Source of the DNA: Thermoleophilaceae bacterium
GTDB lineage: Bacteria; Actinomycetota; Thermoleophilia; Solirubrobacterales; Thermoleophilaceae
Reading direction: 5' to 3'
Assembly: GCA_013811765.1 (NCBI GenBank)
Contig: JACCUO010000107.1
Coordinates: forward strand, 1-5,350
Length of the DNA: 5,350 bases
The notes beneath the pieces are model-generated. The model saw only the letters and a list, made by a program, of their open reading frames with translations. It ran no database searches and was not told the DNA's origin. Position numbers and translations under genes: made by a program. Shown piece by piece: positions 1 through 5,350 of the stretch; the first letter of the stretch is position 1; each line of letters opens with the position of its first letter.

Positions 1-1
1 G

Positions 2-850
2 GTGTACCCGCACCTCGACCGCCACGTGCTCTTCAAGCTGCACTGGGGGGGACGCGGCAAGAAGGGTGAGGAGTGGCGCAAGATCGTGGAGGGTGACGGC
101 GAGGAGGAGGGCTTTCGGCCCAAGCTCGAGCGCATGTGGCGCGAGCAGGACTACCTGCACCCGCGCGCAAAGCTCGGCTACTTCCCCTGCAACGCCGACG
201 GCAACGAGCTCGTGATCTTCGACCCGGAGGACCATGATCGCGAGATCAGCCGGCTCGTCTTCCCGCGCCAGCCCCGCCACGACCGCATCTGCCTGACCGA
301 CTTCTACCGCCCGCTCGACAGCGGCGAGCGCGACGTGGTGGCCCTCCAGGGCGTGACGGTCGGCGACGAGGTCACCGAACTGATGGCCCAGCTCGAGCGC
401 GACGGCGAGTTCGCCGAGCAGCTCTTCACGCACGGCCTCGGGGTGCAGTCGGCCGAGGGGCTGGCGGAATGGCTCCACTCGCGTGCGCGCCAGGACCTCG
501 GGATCGAGCCCGACCAGGGCCGCCGCTACTCCTGGGGCTACCCCGCCTGCCCGGACCAGTCAGAGCACACCAAGGTGTGGGAGTTGTTGGGGCTCGAGGA
601 GATCGGCATGTATCTCTCAGACGGCTTCGCGGTGATGCCCGAGCAGTCCACCGTGGCGATCGTGAGCCACCACCCGCAGTCGGTCTACTTCGGCATGAAG
701 TCCGGCTTCATCCCGAAGGGCAAGGCCACCGACGAACTGATCGCCGGAACCGAGCGTGGAGGAGAGCTGCCGCCCGACGATGATCCCGAGGAGGGTGAGT
801 CAGACCAGGAGGGCGAGATGCGCGCGCCGGCCGACGAGGTCCCGGCCTAG
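2..850 (+). CDS. metH: Cobalamin-dependent methionine synthase, C-terminal reactivation domain (5'-partial)
   Basis: This is the C-terminal 282 residues of MetH, the cytoplasmic enzyme that moves a methyl group from methyltetrahydrofolate to homocysteine through cobalamin. The visible part is the activation domain, which binds AdoMet and re-methylates cobalamin after it oxidises. Signature stretches are LTDFYRP (residues 98-104), a helical middle with EGLAEWLHSRAR (152-163), the AdoMet-site motif RRYSWGYPACPD (174-185) and PEQSTVAI plus HHP (213-225). By the E. coli pattern R-x4-Y of this motif, Arg175 and Tyr180 are the AdoMet contacts. The GTG at position 2 is probably an internal Val codon, because the family match is already well under way there and full MetH is about 1,100-1,200 residues. 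A stand-alone activation protein, as in some thermophiles, cannot be excluded. After about residue 250 the domain ends in an acidic, Pro/Asp/Glu-rich tail. The family call is firm; the gene extent is not visible. Confidence 0.93.
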   Translation: MYPHLDRHVLFKLHWGGRGKKGEEWRKIVEGDGEEEGFRPKLERMWREQDYLHPRAKLGYFPCNADGNELVIFDPEDHDREISRLVFPRQPRHDRICLTDFYRPLDSGERDVVALQGVTVGDEVTELMAQLERDGEFAEQLFTHGLGVQSAEGLAEWLHSRARQDLGIEPDQGRRYSWGYPACPDQSEHTKVWELLGLEEIGMYLSDGFAVMPEQSTVAIVSHHPQSVYFGMKSGFIPKGKATDELIAGTERGGELPPDDDPEEGESDQEGEMRAPADEVPA

Positions 851-867
851 CGGCAAAGGCGACACGA

Positions 868-881
868 TGGTCCCGGGACCA
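868..881. repeat. Perfect 14-bp palindrome downstream of metH
   Basis: TGGTCCCGGGACCA equals its own reverse complement and starts 18 bases after the metH stop. It has no spacer, so as RNA it would fold into a 5-bp stem with a CCGG loop. Flanking CG and CG can add two more pairs if A867 is bulged out. No T-run follows, so a classical intrinsic terminator is not supported. A second GC dyad, CCGCG-GCC-CGCGG, lies at 919-931. Either could be a weak termination structure or a protein-binding dyad upstream of the lipoprotein gene. The repeat is certain; its function is unknown. Confidence 0.45.
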
Positions 882-958
882 CGACGCGACTGATCGCCCA
901 TGAGGCGGAGCACTGGCACCGCGGCCCGCGGACCTTTACCCTCTCGCCGACCCCACCC

Positions 959-964
959 AGGAGG
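959..964 (+). promoter_or_regulatory. Ribosome binding site of the lipoprotein gene
   Basis: AGGAGG ends 4 bases before the ATG at 969. It selects that start over the in-frame ATG at 900, which has no comparable site and would put 23 charged residues in front of the signal peptide. Confidence 0.8.
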
Positions 965-968
965 CCCG

Positions 969-1406
969 ATGCTGAAGTACCTCTGCGCGCCGCTTGCCCT
1001 GCTCGCGCTGGCCGTGGCCGGCTGTGGCGAGGACAAGCCTTCGAAGAAGGAGTTCGTGGCCGACCTCGACGCCGTCTGCAAGAAGTCAAACGAGAAGATC
1101 CAGAAGCTCGACAACCCGACGACCATCAAGCAGATTCCCACGTTTGTGCGCGAGAGCCGGGTGGTCCTCGACGATTCGATCAAGGAGGCCGAAAAGCTCG
1201 AGCTTCCCGACGAGGACGGCGACAAGTTCAAGTCCTATATCTCCGACTCTAAGAAGTCACTCTCCGCGCTCAACGAGCTCGAGCAGGCCGCAGAGCAGGA
1301 CAACGAGGCCGAGATCAAGCGAATCTTCACGGAGACCACGAGGGACAACCAGAAGCGCGACGCAGAGGCAAAGAGACTGGGGCTCAAGCAGTGCGGGAGC
1401 GGCTGA
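969..1406 (+). CDS. Small secreted lipoprotein of unknown function
   Basis: The protein has 145 residues. A type II signal peptide is clear: a short start with Lys3, a hydrophobic Leu/Ala core at about 5-17, and the lipobox VAGC with Cys19 as the lipidated residue. The mature protein should therefore be anchored on the outer face of the cytoplasmic membrane. The rest is charged, rich in Lys, Glu and Asp, and predicted to be mostly helical, with heptad-like stretches at about 60-80 and 90-135. Besides Cys19 and the signal-peptide Cys6 there are only two cysteines, Cys37 and Cys142, near the two ends of the mature domain. They could form a disulfide that closes a helical bundle. Similar small lipoproteins (F-x-D-x-D-x-x-C near the N-terminus, GLxxCG near the C-terminus) are, to my knowledge, frequent in Thermoleophilia genomes and have no assigned role. 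The 118-base gap to metH argues for its own transcription or loose coupling. Confidence 0.85.
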   Translation: MLKYLCAPLALLALAVAGCGEDKPSKKEFVADLDAVCKKSNEKIQKLDNPTTIKQIPTFVRESRVVLDDSIKEAEKLELPDEDGDKFKSYISDSKKSLSALNELEQAAEQDNEAEIKRIFTETTRDNQKRDAEAKRLGLKQCGSG

Positions 1407-1469
1407 GGCGCCGCGCCCGAGCCGTCCCGCCTGCGCGCAGCTACCTCGTCAAGCAGTCGCGGGTAAAGA

Positions 1470-1486
1470 CGCGCTGAGCAAGCGCG
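1470..1486. terminator. Possible terminator hairpin between convergent genes
   Basis: CGCGCT (1470-1475) pairs with AGCGCG (1481-1486) around a 5-base loop, 5 bases beyond the fabD stop and 63 bases beyond the lipoprotein stop. There is no T-run on either side, so it would be at most a weak intrinsic terminator or a 3'-end stabilising structure for the two converging transcripts. A second, 5-bp dyad CGAGC-taac-GCTCG (1488-1501) overlaps the fabD stop codon. Confidence 0.3.
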
Positions 1487-1491
1487 GCGAG

Positions 1492-2421
1492 CTAACGCTC
1501 GGCGAACTTGCCGAGCTTGGTGGGCCCGTCCGCGGCGAAGGTGTTCACGTCGGGGTCGATCTGGCGCACCAGTCCGCTCAGCACCCGGCCCGAGCCGAGC
1601 TCGAGAAAGGTGTCACAGCCGTTCTGCACCAGGGTCTCGGTGCATGAGGCCCACAGCACCGGGCTGGCTATCTGGGCGCGCAGCGCCTCCCGCACATCGC
1701 CGGCCGTGCGCTGTACCTCGCCCGTGGCATTGCCCACAAGCGGTACCTCGGGGTCGCTCCACTCGAGGCCTTCCATCGTCTCTCCAAGCCCCTGCTGGAC
1801 AGGCTCCATCAGCTCGCTGTGGAAGGCGGCGCCCACCTGCAGGGGGACCGCCTTGTCCGCGCCCGCCTCCCCGGCTAGCTCGATCACCTTCAGGACCGCG
1901 GCATCCTCGCCCGACACGATTATCTGGGTGGGCGTGTTGAAGTTCGCCGGCGCCACCACCCCGAGCTCGGATGCCGCCTCGCACAGCTGCTCCACCTGGT
2001 CCGACGGAAGGCCCATGATCGCGGCCATCGCGCCTGGCCGCTCGGACTGGATCTCGGCCATCAACCTGCCGCGCAGGCAGACCAGCTCCATCCCCACCTC
2101 GGCGGTGAGGGCGCCGGAGGCCACGGCCGCCGTGTACTCACCCAGGCTGTGCCCGGCGACGAAGGCGGGCTCGATCCCCGCCTCGCGTGCCAACTCGAGG
2201 ACCGCGAGCGAGGTGGCGAACAGGGCCGGCTGGGCCACCTCGGTGGCGGTCAGCTCCTCGATCGGCCCTTCGAGCGAAAGCTTGCGCACCGGGAGGCCGG
2301 AGGCCTCGTCGGCCGCGTTCAGGTAGCGATCGAAGATCTCGGGCCTCGACTCGAGGACCTCGGCGCACATGCCAACCTTCTGCGCACCCTGCCCGGGAAA
2401 CAAGAACGCGACCTTGCCCAT
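1492..2421 (-). CDS. fabD: Malonyl-CoA:ACP S-malonyltransferase
   Basis: FabD moves the malonyl group from malonyl-CoA to the phosphopantetheine thiol of acyl carrier protein, the step that supplies extender units to type II fatty acid synthesis in the cytoplasm. The 309 residues equal the usual length. The oxyanion-site motif is PGQGAQ (9-14, Gln11). The nucleophile elbow GHSLGE is at 90-95 with Ser92, Arg117 (in LRGR) binds the malonyl carboxylate, and His201 is in AFHSELM. Gln250 is in RAQIASPVLW. These numbers coincide exactly with the E. coli residues Gln11, Ser92, Arg117, His201 and Gln250, so the enzyme should be active and malonyl-specific. The ATG at 2419-2421 is preceded by AAAGGAG (2432-2438 on the plus strand) at 10 bases. 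The gene lies 36 bases downstream of the ACP-AcpS fusion in the same direction, so co-transcription is likely and its product probably acts on that carrier domain. Confidence 0.97.
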   Translation of the reverse strand: MGKVAFLFPGQGAQKVGMCAEVLESRPEIFDRYLNAADEASGLPVRKLSLEGPIEELTATEVAQPALFATSLAVLELAREAGIEPAFVAGHSLGEYTAAVASGALTAEVGMELVCLRGRLMAEIQSERPGAMAAIMGLPSDQVEQLCEAASELGVVAPANFNTPTQIIVSGEDAAVLKVIELAGEAGADKAVPLQVGAAFHSELMEPVQQGLGETMEGLEWSDPEVPLVGNATGEVQRTAGDVREALRAQIASPVLWASCTETLVQNGCDTFLELGSGRVLSGLVRQIDPDVNTFAADGPTKLGKFAER

Positions 2422-2457
2422 CTGTCCGGCGCTCCTTTGTCGTGGTCGGGGGGCAAC

Positions 2458-3150
2458 CTAACGCAGCGCGGCCGGCGTGGCCTTTTCGGGCTCGTCCCAG
2501 ACGCTCACGGCGTGGGCCAACGCAAGCCCCTCGGTGTGGGTGAGCGACACGTCCAAATCCTTCAGTCCATGCTCCCGGGCGAAGACGGCCACGGCGCCGT
2601 CCAACTCGATCCGCGGTCGCCCGCTCGACTCGTTCACGACCTCGACGTCGGTCCAGCGCATGTCTTGGCTGACGCCCGTCCCGAACGCCTTCAGCACCGC
2701 CTCCTTGGCGGCGAAGCGTGCCGCCATGTGTTCATAGCAGCGGCGCTTGCCACGGCAGTACGCGAGCTCGCCGGGCGTGAACAGGCTGGCCTGGCGGCGC
2801 TCATCGTCTCCCACGACCCGTTCGAGGCGGGCCACCCCGACCACGTCGACTCCGATCCGGAGATTCCGCGGCGTCTGGCGGGGGTCGCTCCGCCGCCGCG
2901 CGCCGCCGGCCTGGCCCTTCACCAGGTCGATCAGGTTCTGGACCGTGAGGAGCGCCATCACCTCGTTGGCGTGGAGGCTGCCCTCGACCTTCTCACCCGT
3001 GCTCTGCTCGACCCGGAACAGGATGTCCAGCAGGTCGATCGACTCTGCTCCGAGGTCGTCCATCAGGGCTGACTCCAGGGTGACCTCGTGCTCCTCGAGG
3101 GCCAGGACCTCGACCACCGCTTTCCTTACGGCGCTCTCCACATCCGCCAT
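2458..3150 (-). CDS. Acyl carrier protein fused to holo-ACP synthase (AcpS)
   Basis: One 230-residue frame carries two domains. Residues 1-80 (2911-3150) are an acyl carrier protein with the attachment motif DLGAESIDLLDILF, where Ser37 (codon 3040-3042) should take the phosphopantetheine arm. Residues 81-96 are a Gly/Arg-rich linker. Residues 97-219 (2494-2862) are a full-length AcpS, the enzyme that transfers 4'-phosphopantetheine from CoA to that serine. Its marks are IGVDVVGVARLERV with Asp102, FTPGELAYC (124-132), AARFAAKEAVLKAFGTG (143-159) with Glu150 and Lys154, and VSLTHTEGLALA (201-212). Asp102 and Glu150 match the magnesium ligands of E. coli AcpS. The ATG at 3148-3150 has GGAGGAGG (3157-3164 on the plus strand) 6 bases upstream. 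No ATG, GTG or TTG lies at the expected start of the AcpS part, which supports a true fusion over two overlapping genes. The chain could activate its own carrier domain or others. fabD follows and the DUF3307 gene precedes it by 56 bases. Domain calls are firm; self-modification is inference. Confidence 0.9.
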   Translation of the reverse strand: MADVESAVRKAVVEVLALEEHEVTLESALMDDLGAESIDLLDILFRVEQSTGEKVEGSLHANEVMALLTVQNLIDLVKGQAGGARRRSDPRQTPRNLRIGVDVVGVARLERVVGDDERRQASLFTPGELAYCRGKRRCYEHMAARFAAKEAVLKAFGTGVSQDMRWTDVEVVNESSGRPRIELDGAVAVFAREHGLKDLDVSLTHTEGLALAHAVSVWDEPEKATPAALR

Positions 3151-3199
3151 ATGCGGCCTCCTCCGGTCGTAGAGTCGCCCGCGATCCTAACCGCGGGGT

Positions 3200-3215
3200 G
3201 GGAGCGTCAGCTCCC
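3200..3215. repeat. Hairpin around the stop codon of the DUF3307 gene
   Basis: GGGAGC (3200-3205) pairs perfectly with GCTCCC (3210-3215) around a 4-base loop, GTCA on the plus strand. On the minus-strand mRNA the loop is TGAC and contains the TGA stop of the DUF3307 gene. There is no T-run. It could slow ribosome release, tune expression of the ACP-AcpS gene 56 bases further on, or be chance in GC-rich DNA. Confidence 0.35.
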
Positions 3216-3599
3216 GGCCAGGAAGGACACGAGCAGCAGCGCCACGAAGTGAAGGCTCTGGTCGGCGGCCGCGGCGACCGTCCGGTTGCCCGCCGCCCCC
3301 GGGCCCTTCACCTTCGTGATGTACAAGGTGAGCAGCCGCCCGTCGTCCTGGATCCAGTGGGGCACCGCCACCAGCGCGATCACGGGAACCACCTCGGCGC
3401 CGATCTCGCCCGCCAGCCAGACGAACGCGGGCGCATAGGCGAGCGTGTAGATGAAAATGTGGGATGCCAGCGCACGCCGGGACTCGGAGTCGGCCCCCAG
3501 CCCGCCGCGCTTGTGGGTGGCCTGCCAGTCGGTCTGGAGCACATAGTCCCCTACCAGATGACTGACGGCGAAGACGGCGAAGACCTCGACCCAGGGCAT
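3207..3599 (-). CDS. DUF3307-family integral membrane protein
   Basis: The 130-residue protein fits the DUF3307 family, whose function is unknown. Four hydrophobic segments are visible, at about 3-18, 48-66, 68-82 and 116-129. The polar residues that recur in the family sit in or beside them: His14, Asp18 and Gln22 in SHLVGDYVLQ, His47, His81 and Asp85 in PHWIQDD, and Asp113, Gln114 and His117 in ADQSLHF. Such paired His/Asp residues in membrane helices suggest a metal site or intramembrane chemistry, but that is only a guess. The start at ATG 3597-3599 places the first family motif at residue 14, as expected. The longer open frame reaching 3947 would add a Pro/Arg-rich, non-hydrophobic stretch without homology and would run into amt, so I rejected it. 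The ribosome binding site is weak. The gene points toward ACP-AcpS with 56 bases between, so it may be the first gene of that operon. Confidence 0.75.
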   Translation of the reverse strand: MPWVEVFAVFAVSHLVGDYVLQTDWQATHKRGGLGADSESRRALASHIFIYTLAYAPAFVWLAGEIGAEVVPVIALVAVPHWIQDDGRLLTLYITKVKGPGAAGNRTVAAAADQSLHFVALLLVSFLAGS

Positions 3600-3830
3600 C
3601 GGGGCGAGCCTAACGACCTGCGGGCAGCTCGGATGCGGCCCTGTGGAGGGCTCGGCCGCCGCCGGCTCCCGGCGCATGCCCTGCGTTCGCCGGGCCCGGC
3701 CCGACTCGGACCGGTGGGCCACGTCCCCCTGGACCTTTTGCAGTAAGCCCGCCCCCGAAATCTTCGACACACGTCTAAAGACCGGCCTCCGCACCCGCCC
3801 TAGATTTGCGAGGCGTTCCCTGATCTGCGA

Positions 3831-3853
3831 TCCGGCGGTTTCTTGCCGCCGGA
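3831..3853 (+). promoter_or_regulatory. Inverted repeat/hairpin in the amt leader
   Basis: TCCGGCGG (3831-3838) and CCGCCGGA (3846-3853) are perfect 8-base complements around the 7-base spacer TTTCTTG. As RNA this gives a stable stem ending 5 bases before the amt ribosome binding site. As DNA it is a 23-bp dyad that could be an operator. No T-run follows, so it is not a plain terminator. Control of ammonium transporter expression by nitrogen status would fit the position, but no known regulator motif is recognised. Confidence 0.5.
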
Positions 3854-3858
3854 GATAT

Positions 3859-3863
3859 GGAGG
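3859..3863 (+). promoter_or_regulatory. Ribosome binding site of amt
   Basis: GGAGG lies 11 bases before the ATG at 3875. It overlaps an in-frame upstream ATG at 3857, whose own GGAG (3851-3854) is only 2 bases away, too close to work. The site therefore favours 3875 as the start. Confidence 0.6.
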
Positions 3864-3874
3864 ACCTCGCACCG

Positions 3875-5350
3875 ATGAGATCCAGTCTGAAGCGGGCCGG
3901 CCCGATGGCGCTGCTCGCCCTCGCCGCGCTGCTGATCCTGCCGGCAAGTGCGCTGGCCGCGACCGATGACCTGAAGCAGGCCATCGACGGCAACCTCGGC
4001 GACACCGTGCCCATCAACACGATGTGGGTGGTGATTGCCGCGGTCTTCGTGCTGTTTATGCAGGCGGGGTTCGCGATGCTCGAGGTGGGCTTCTCGCGCG
4101 GCAAGAACGCCGGAACGGGGGTCGCCAAGATCCTCACCAACCTGTCGATCGCCGCCATCGGTTACTGGGCAGTGGGCTTCGCGTTTGCCTTCGGCTCCGC
4201 CGACGTGTTCGGCAGCGGCTCGATAATCGGGAGCAACGGATTCCTCTTGCAGTTCAGCGGCAACGGCTCCGAGGCGTTCCCCGTGATGGGGCTCTCCACG
4301 GCGACCGTCGAGGCGAAGTTCCTCTTTCAGTTCGCCTTCTGTGCGGTCTCCCTGGCGATCGTGTGGGGCACCACCCTCGAGCGGATCAAGTACGGGGCCT
4401 ACGTGATCTACGCGATCGTGTTCGCCACGATCATCTATCCGATCGGCTCGCACTGGGTCTTCGGCGGTGGCTGGCTCCAGACCGGCGACACCGGCCTGCT
4501 GCCCACCGGCATGCAGGACTTCGCGGGCTCGACGGCCGTCCACCTGATCGGCGCGAGCGGCGCGCTGGCAGCGCTGCTGCTGCTCGGGCCGCGCAAGGGC
4601 AAGTACGGCCCGGACGGTAAGCCGCGCGTGATCCCGGGGCACTCGATGCCACTTGCGGGTCTCGGCGTCGTGATCCTGTTCTTCGGCTGGTTCGGGTTCA
4701 ACCCCGGCTCCACGCTCGGCACCGATGACGCCAGGCTCGCAGAGGTGGCAGTGGTCACGTTGCTCGGCGGAGCGGGCGGCGTGATCGGCAGCTTCGTGGC
4801 CTCGCAGATCAGGCTGAAGACAATCGACATCGGGATGGTCGGGAACGGCATGATCGCCGGCCTGGTCGCCATCACCGCCCCCTCGGGCTACGTGGAGGCG
4901 TGGGCCGCCCCGATTATCGGTTTCGTCGGCGGCCTGATCGTGGTCTTCGGCGTGATCGCGATCGACAAGAAGCTCGACGATCCGATCGGGGCGCTGTCGG
5001 CGCACGGCCTGGCCGGCATCTGGGGCACCCTCTCGTGCGGGTTCTTCACGGCGCCGCGCCTGGCCGAGTACAACGCGTTCGGCAACCCCGAGGGCGGCCT
5101 GCTCTACGGAGGCGGACCAGATCAGCTGATCGCTCAGGCGGTCGGGGTGCTGGTGGCCTTCACCTTCGTGTTCGCGATGAGCTACATCACATTCGCTGCC
5201 ATCAAGGCCACGATCGGGCTGCGCGTGACCGACGAGCAGGAGGACGCGGGGCTCGACATCGTCGAGCACGGGATGTACGGCTATCCCGAGCAGTTCATAC
5301 CGCCGGCGGAGTTCGGGGCGGCGTCAACGGGCCCGGCGGCCTCGGGCGCG
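3875..5350 (+). CDS. amt: Ammonium channel/transporter of the Amt family (3'-partial)
   Basis: Amt proteins are trimeric inner-membrane channels that take up ammonium at low concentration. The frame runs 492 codons to the window edge without a stop. Residues 1-28 look like a cleavable signal peptide ending in ALA, as in E. coli AmtB. About eleven hydrophobic helices follow, from about 47 to 446. The twin pore histidines are His223 in DFAGSTAVHL and His377 in GALSAHGLAGIWG. Phe155 (in FQFAF) and Phe275 (in GWFGFNPGS) match the gate phenylalanines 107 and 215 of AmtB, and Ser279 matches its Ser219. The residue before GGG that is Trp148 in AmtB is Phe196 here. The cytoplasmic tail begins with GLRVTDEQEDAGLD and EHG, the conserved segment that contacts the channel and, in AmtB, GlnK. 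It then becomes Ala/Gly/Pro-rich and continues past the edge. A glnK/glnB gene often follows amt but would lie outside this window. The start at 3875 is set by GGAGG; 3857 and 3905 are in-frame alternatives. Confidence 0.96.
   Translation, partial: MRSSLKRAGPMALLALAALLILPASALAATDDLKQAIDGNLGDTVPINTMWVVIAAVFVLFMQAGFAMLEVGFSRGKNAGTGVAKILTNLSIAAIGYWAVGFAFAFGSADVFGSGSIIGSNGFLLQFSGNGSEAFPVMGLSTATVEAKFLFQFAFCAVSLAIVWGTTLERIKYGAYVIYAIVFATIIYPIGSHWVFGGGWLQTGDTGLLPTGMQDFAGSTAVHLIGASGALAALLLLGPRKGKYGPDGKPRVIPGHSMPLAGLGVVILFFGWFGFNPGSTLGTDDARLAEVAVVTLLGGAGGVIGSFVASQIRLKTIDIGMVGNGMIAGLVAITAPSGYVEAWAAPIIGFVGGLIVVFGVIAIDKKLDDPIGALSAHGLAGIWGTLSCGFFTAPRLAEYNAFGNPEGGLLYGGGPDQLIAQAVGVLVAFTFVFAMSYITFAAIKATIGLRVTDEQEDAGLDIVEHGMYGYPEQFIPPAEFGAASTGPAASGA

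Larger units (their letters stand above)
3600..3874. promoter_or_regulatory. Divergent control region between the DUF3307 gene and amt
   Basis: This 275-base non-coding stretch lies between two genes transcribed away from each other, so it should hold both promoters. I cannot name a convincing -35/-10 pair. Single candidates only are TCGACA (3764-3769, one change from TTGACA) and TAGATT (3801-3806), and they are not properly spaced from each other. The half next to the DUF3307 gene is very GC-rich. It has a 6-bp stem CGCCGG-CTC-CCGGCG (3660-3674) and a 12-bp perfect palindrome GCCGGGCCCGGC (3689-3700). The half next to amt is less GC-rich, as expected for a promoter. Short frames here lack ribosome binding sites and look non-coding. 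Confidence 0.6.

Noticed and set aside
800..1231. 143-codon minus-strand frame over the metH end and the lipoprotein start
   Set aside because: No ribosome binding site or domain is seen, and it overlaps two supported plus-strand genes.
994..1647. 217-codon frame overlapping the lipoprotein gene and the fabD 3' end
   Set aside because: It is Ser/Arg-rich shadow coding. The lipoprotein frame has a lipobox and a strong ribosome binding site.
2862..2911. Sequencing frameshift joining separate acp and acpS genes
   Set aside because: The linker reads cleanly in one frame. There is no start codon or ribosome binding site at the AcpS domain start, so a real fusion is simpler, although only re-sequencing can exclude an error.
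2149..3072. 307-codon plus-strand frame across fabD and ACP-AcpS
   Set aside because: It lies opposite two genes with intact catalytic motifs. Its translation has no recognisable domain.
3764..3806. amt promoter built from TCGACA and TAGATT
   Set aside because: The spacing between the two elements is 31 bases, far from the usual 16-18, so I do not call it a promoter.
3600..3947. N-terminal extension of the DUF3307 reading frame
   Set aside because: The added residues are Pro/Arg-rich, lack hydrophobic segments or homology, and would overlap the start of amt. The family motif fits a start at 3599.
3643..3969. 108-codon plus-strand frame between the divergent genes
   Set aside because: It has no ribosome binding site, an Arg/Pro-rich composition typical of shadow frames, and it overlaps the amt signal peptide in another frame.
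3800..5269. 489-codon open frame on the minus strand, opposite amt
   Set aside because: It is antisense to a clear Amt gene. Its product is a low-complexity Arg/Asp/Glu/His/Gly-rich string with no domain, as expected from GC-rich codon bias in the opposite frame.

Overview
The window is GC-rich DNA from a bacterial chromosome. An actinobacterium is the most likely source, perhaps of the Thermoleophilia/Solirubrobacterales type. That placement is an inference from base composition, strong G/C third-position preference, the style of the small two-cysteine lipoprotein and the form of the MetH reactivation domain. No marker gene settles it. I see no mobile element, CRISPR array, tRNA or rRNA. All the genes look like core metabolism or housekeeping.

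Layout from left to right. (1) 2-850, plus strand: the C-terminal part of cobalamin-dependent methionine synthase (MetH), its AdoMet-binding reactivation domain, cut by the left edge. (2) 851-968: a short spacer with a perfect 14-bp palindrome and a strong ribosome binding site. (3) 969-1406, plus: a small secreted lipoprotein of unknown function. (4) 1407-1491: a convergent spacer with a small hairpin. (5) 1492-3599, minus: three genes in one direction, transcribed in the order DUF3307 membrane protein, acyl carrier protein fused to holo-ACP synthase, then malonyl-CoA:ACP transacylase (FabD). (6) 3600-3874: a divergent control region with several GC-rich dyads, including an 8-bp-stem hairpin next to the amt ribosome binding site. 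(7) 3875 to the right edge, plus: an Amt-family ammonium channel with signal peptide, open at the window end.

How the genes fit together. The minus-strand cluster is the most coherent unit. The fused protein carries both an acyl carrier domain and the enzyme that adds phosphopantetheine to carrier proteins. FabD, 36 bases downstream, then loads malonyl groups onto the phosphopantetheine thiol. Carrier, carrier activation and first loading step are therefore encoded side by side. MetH (methionine synthesis) and Amt (ammonium uptake) are neighbours with no evident functional tie to it.

The item most worth a second look is the single-chain ACP-AcpS fusion. The reading frame is continuous through an arginine-rich linker, and no start codon sits at the expected N-terminus of the AcpS domain.
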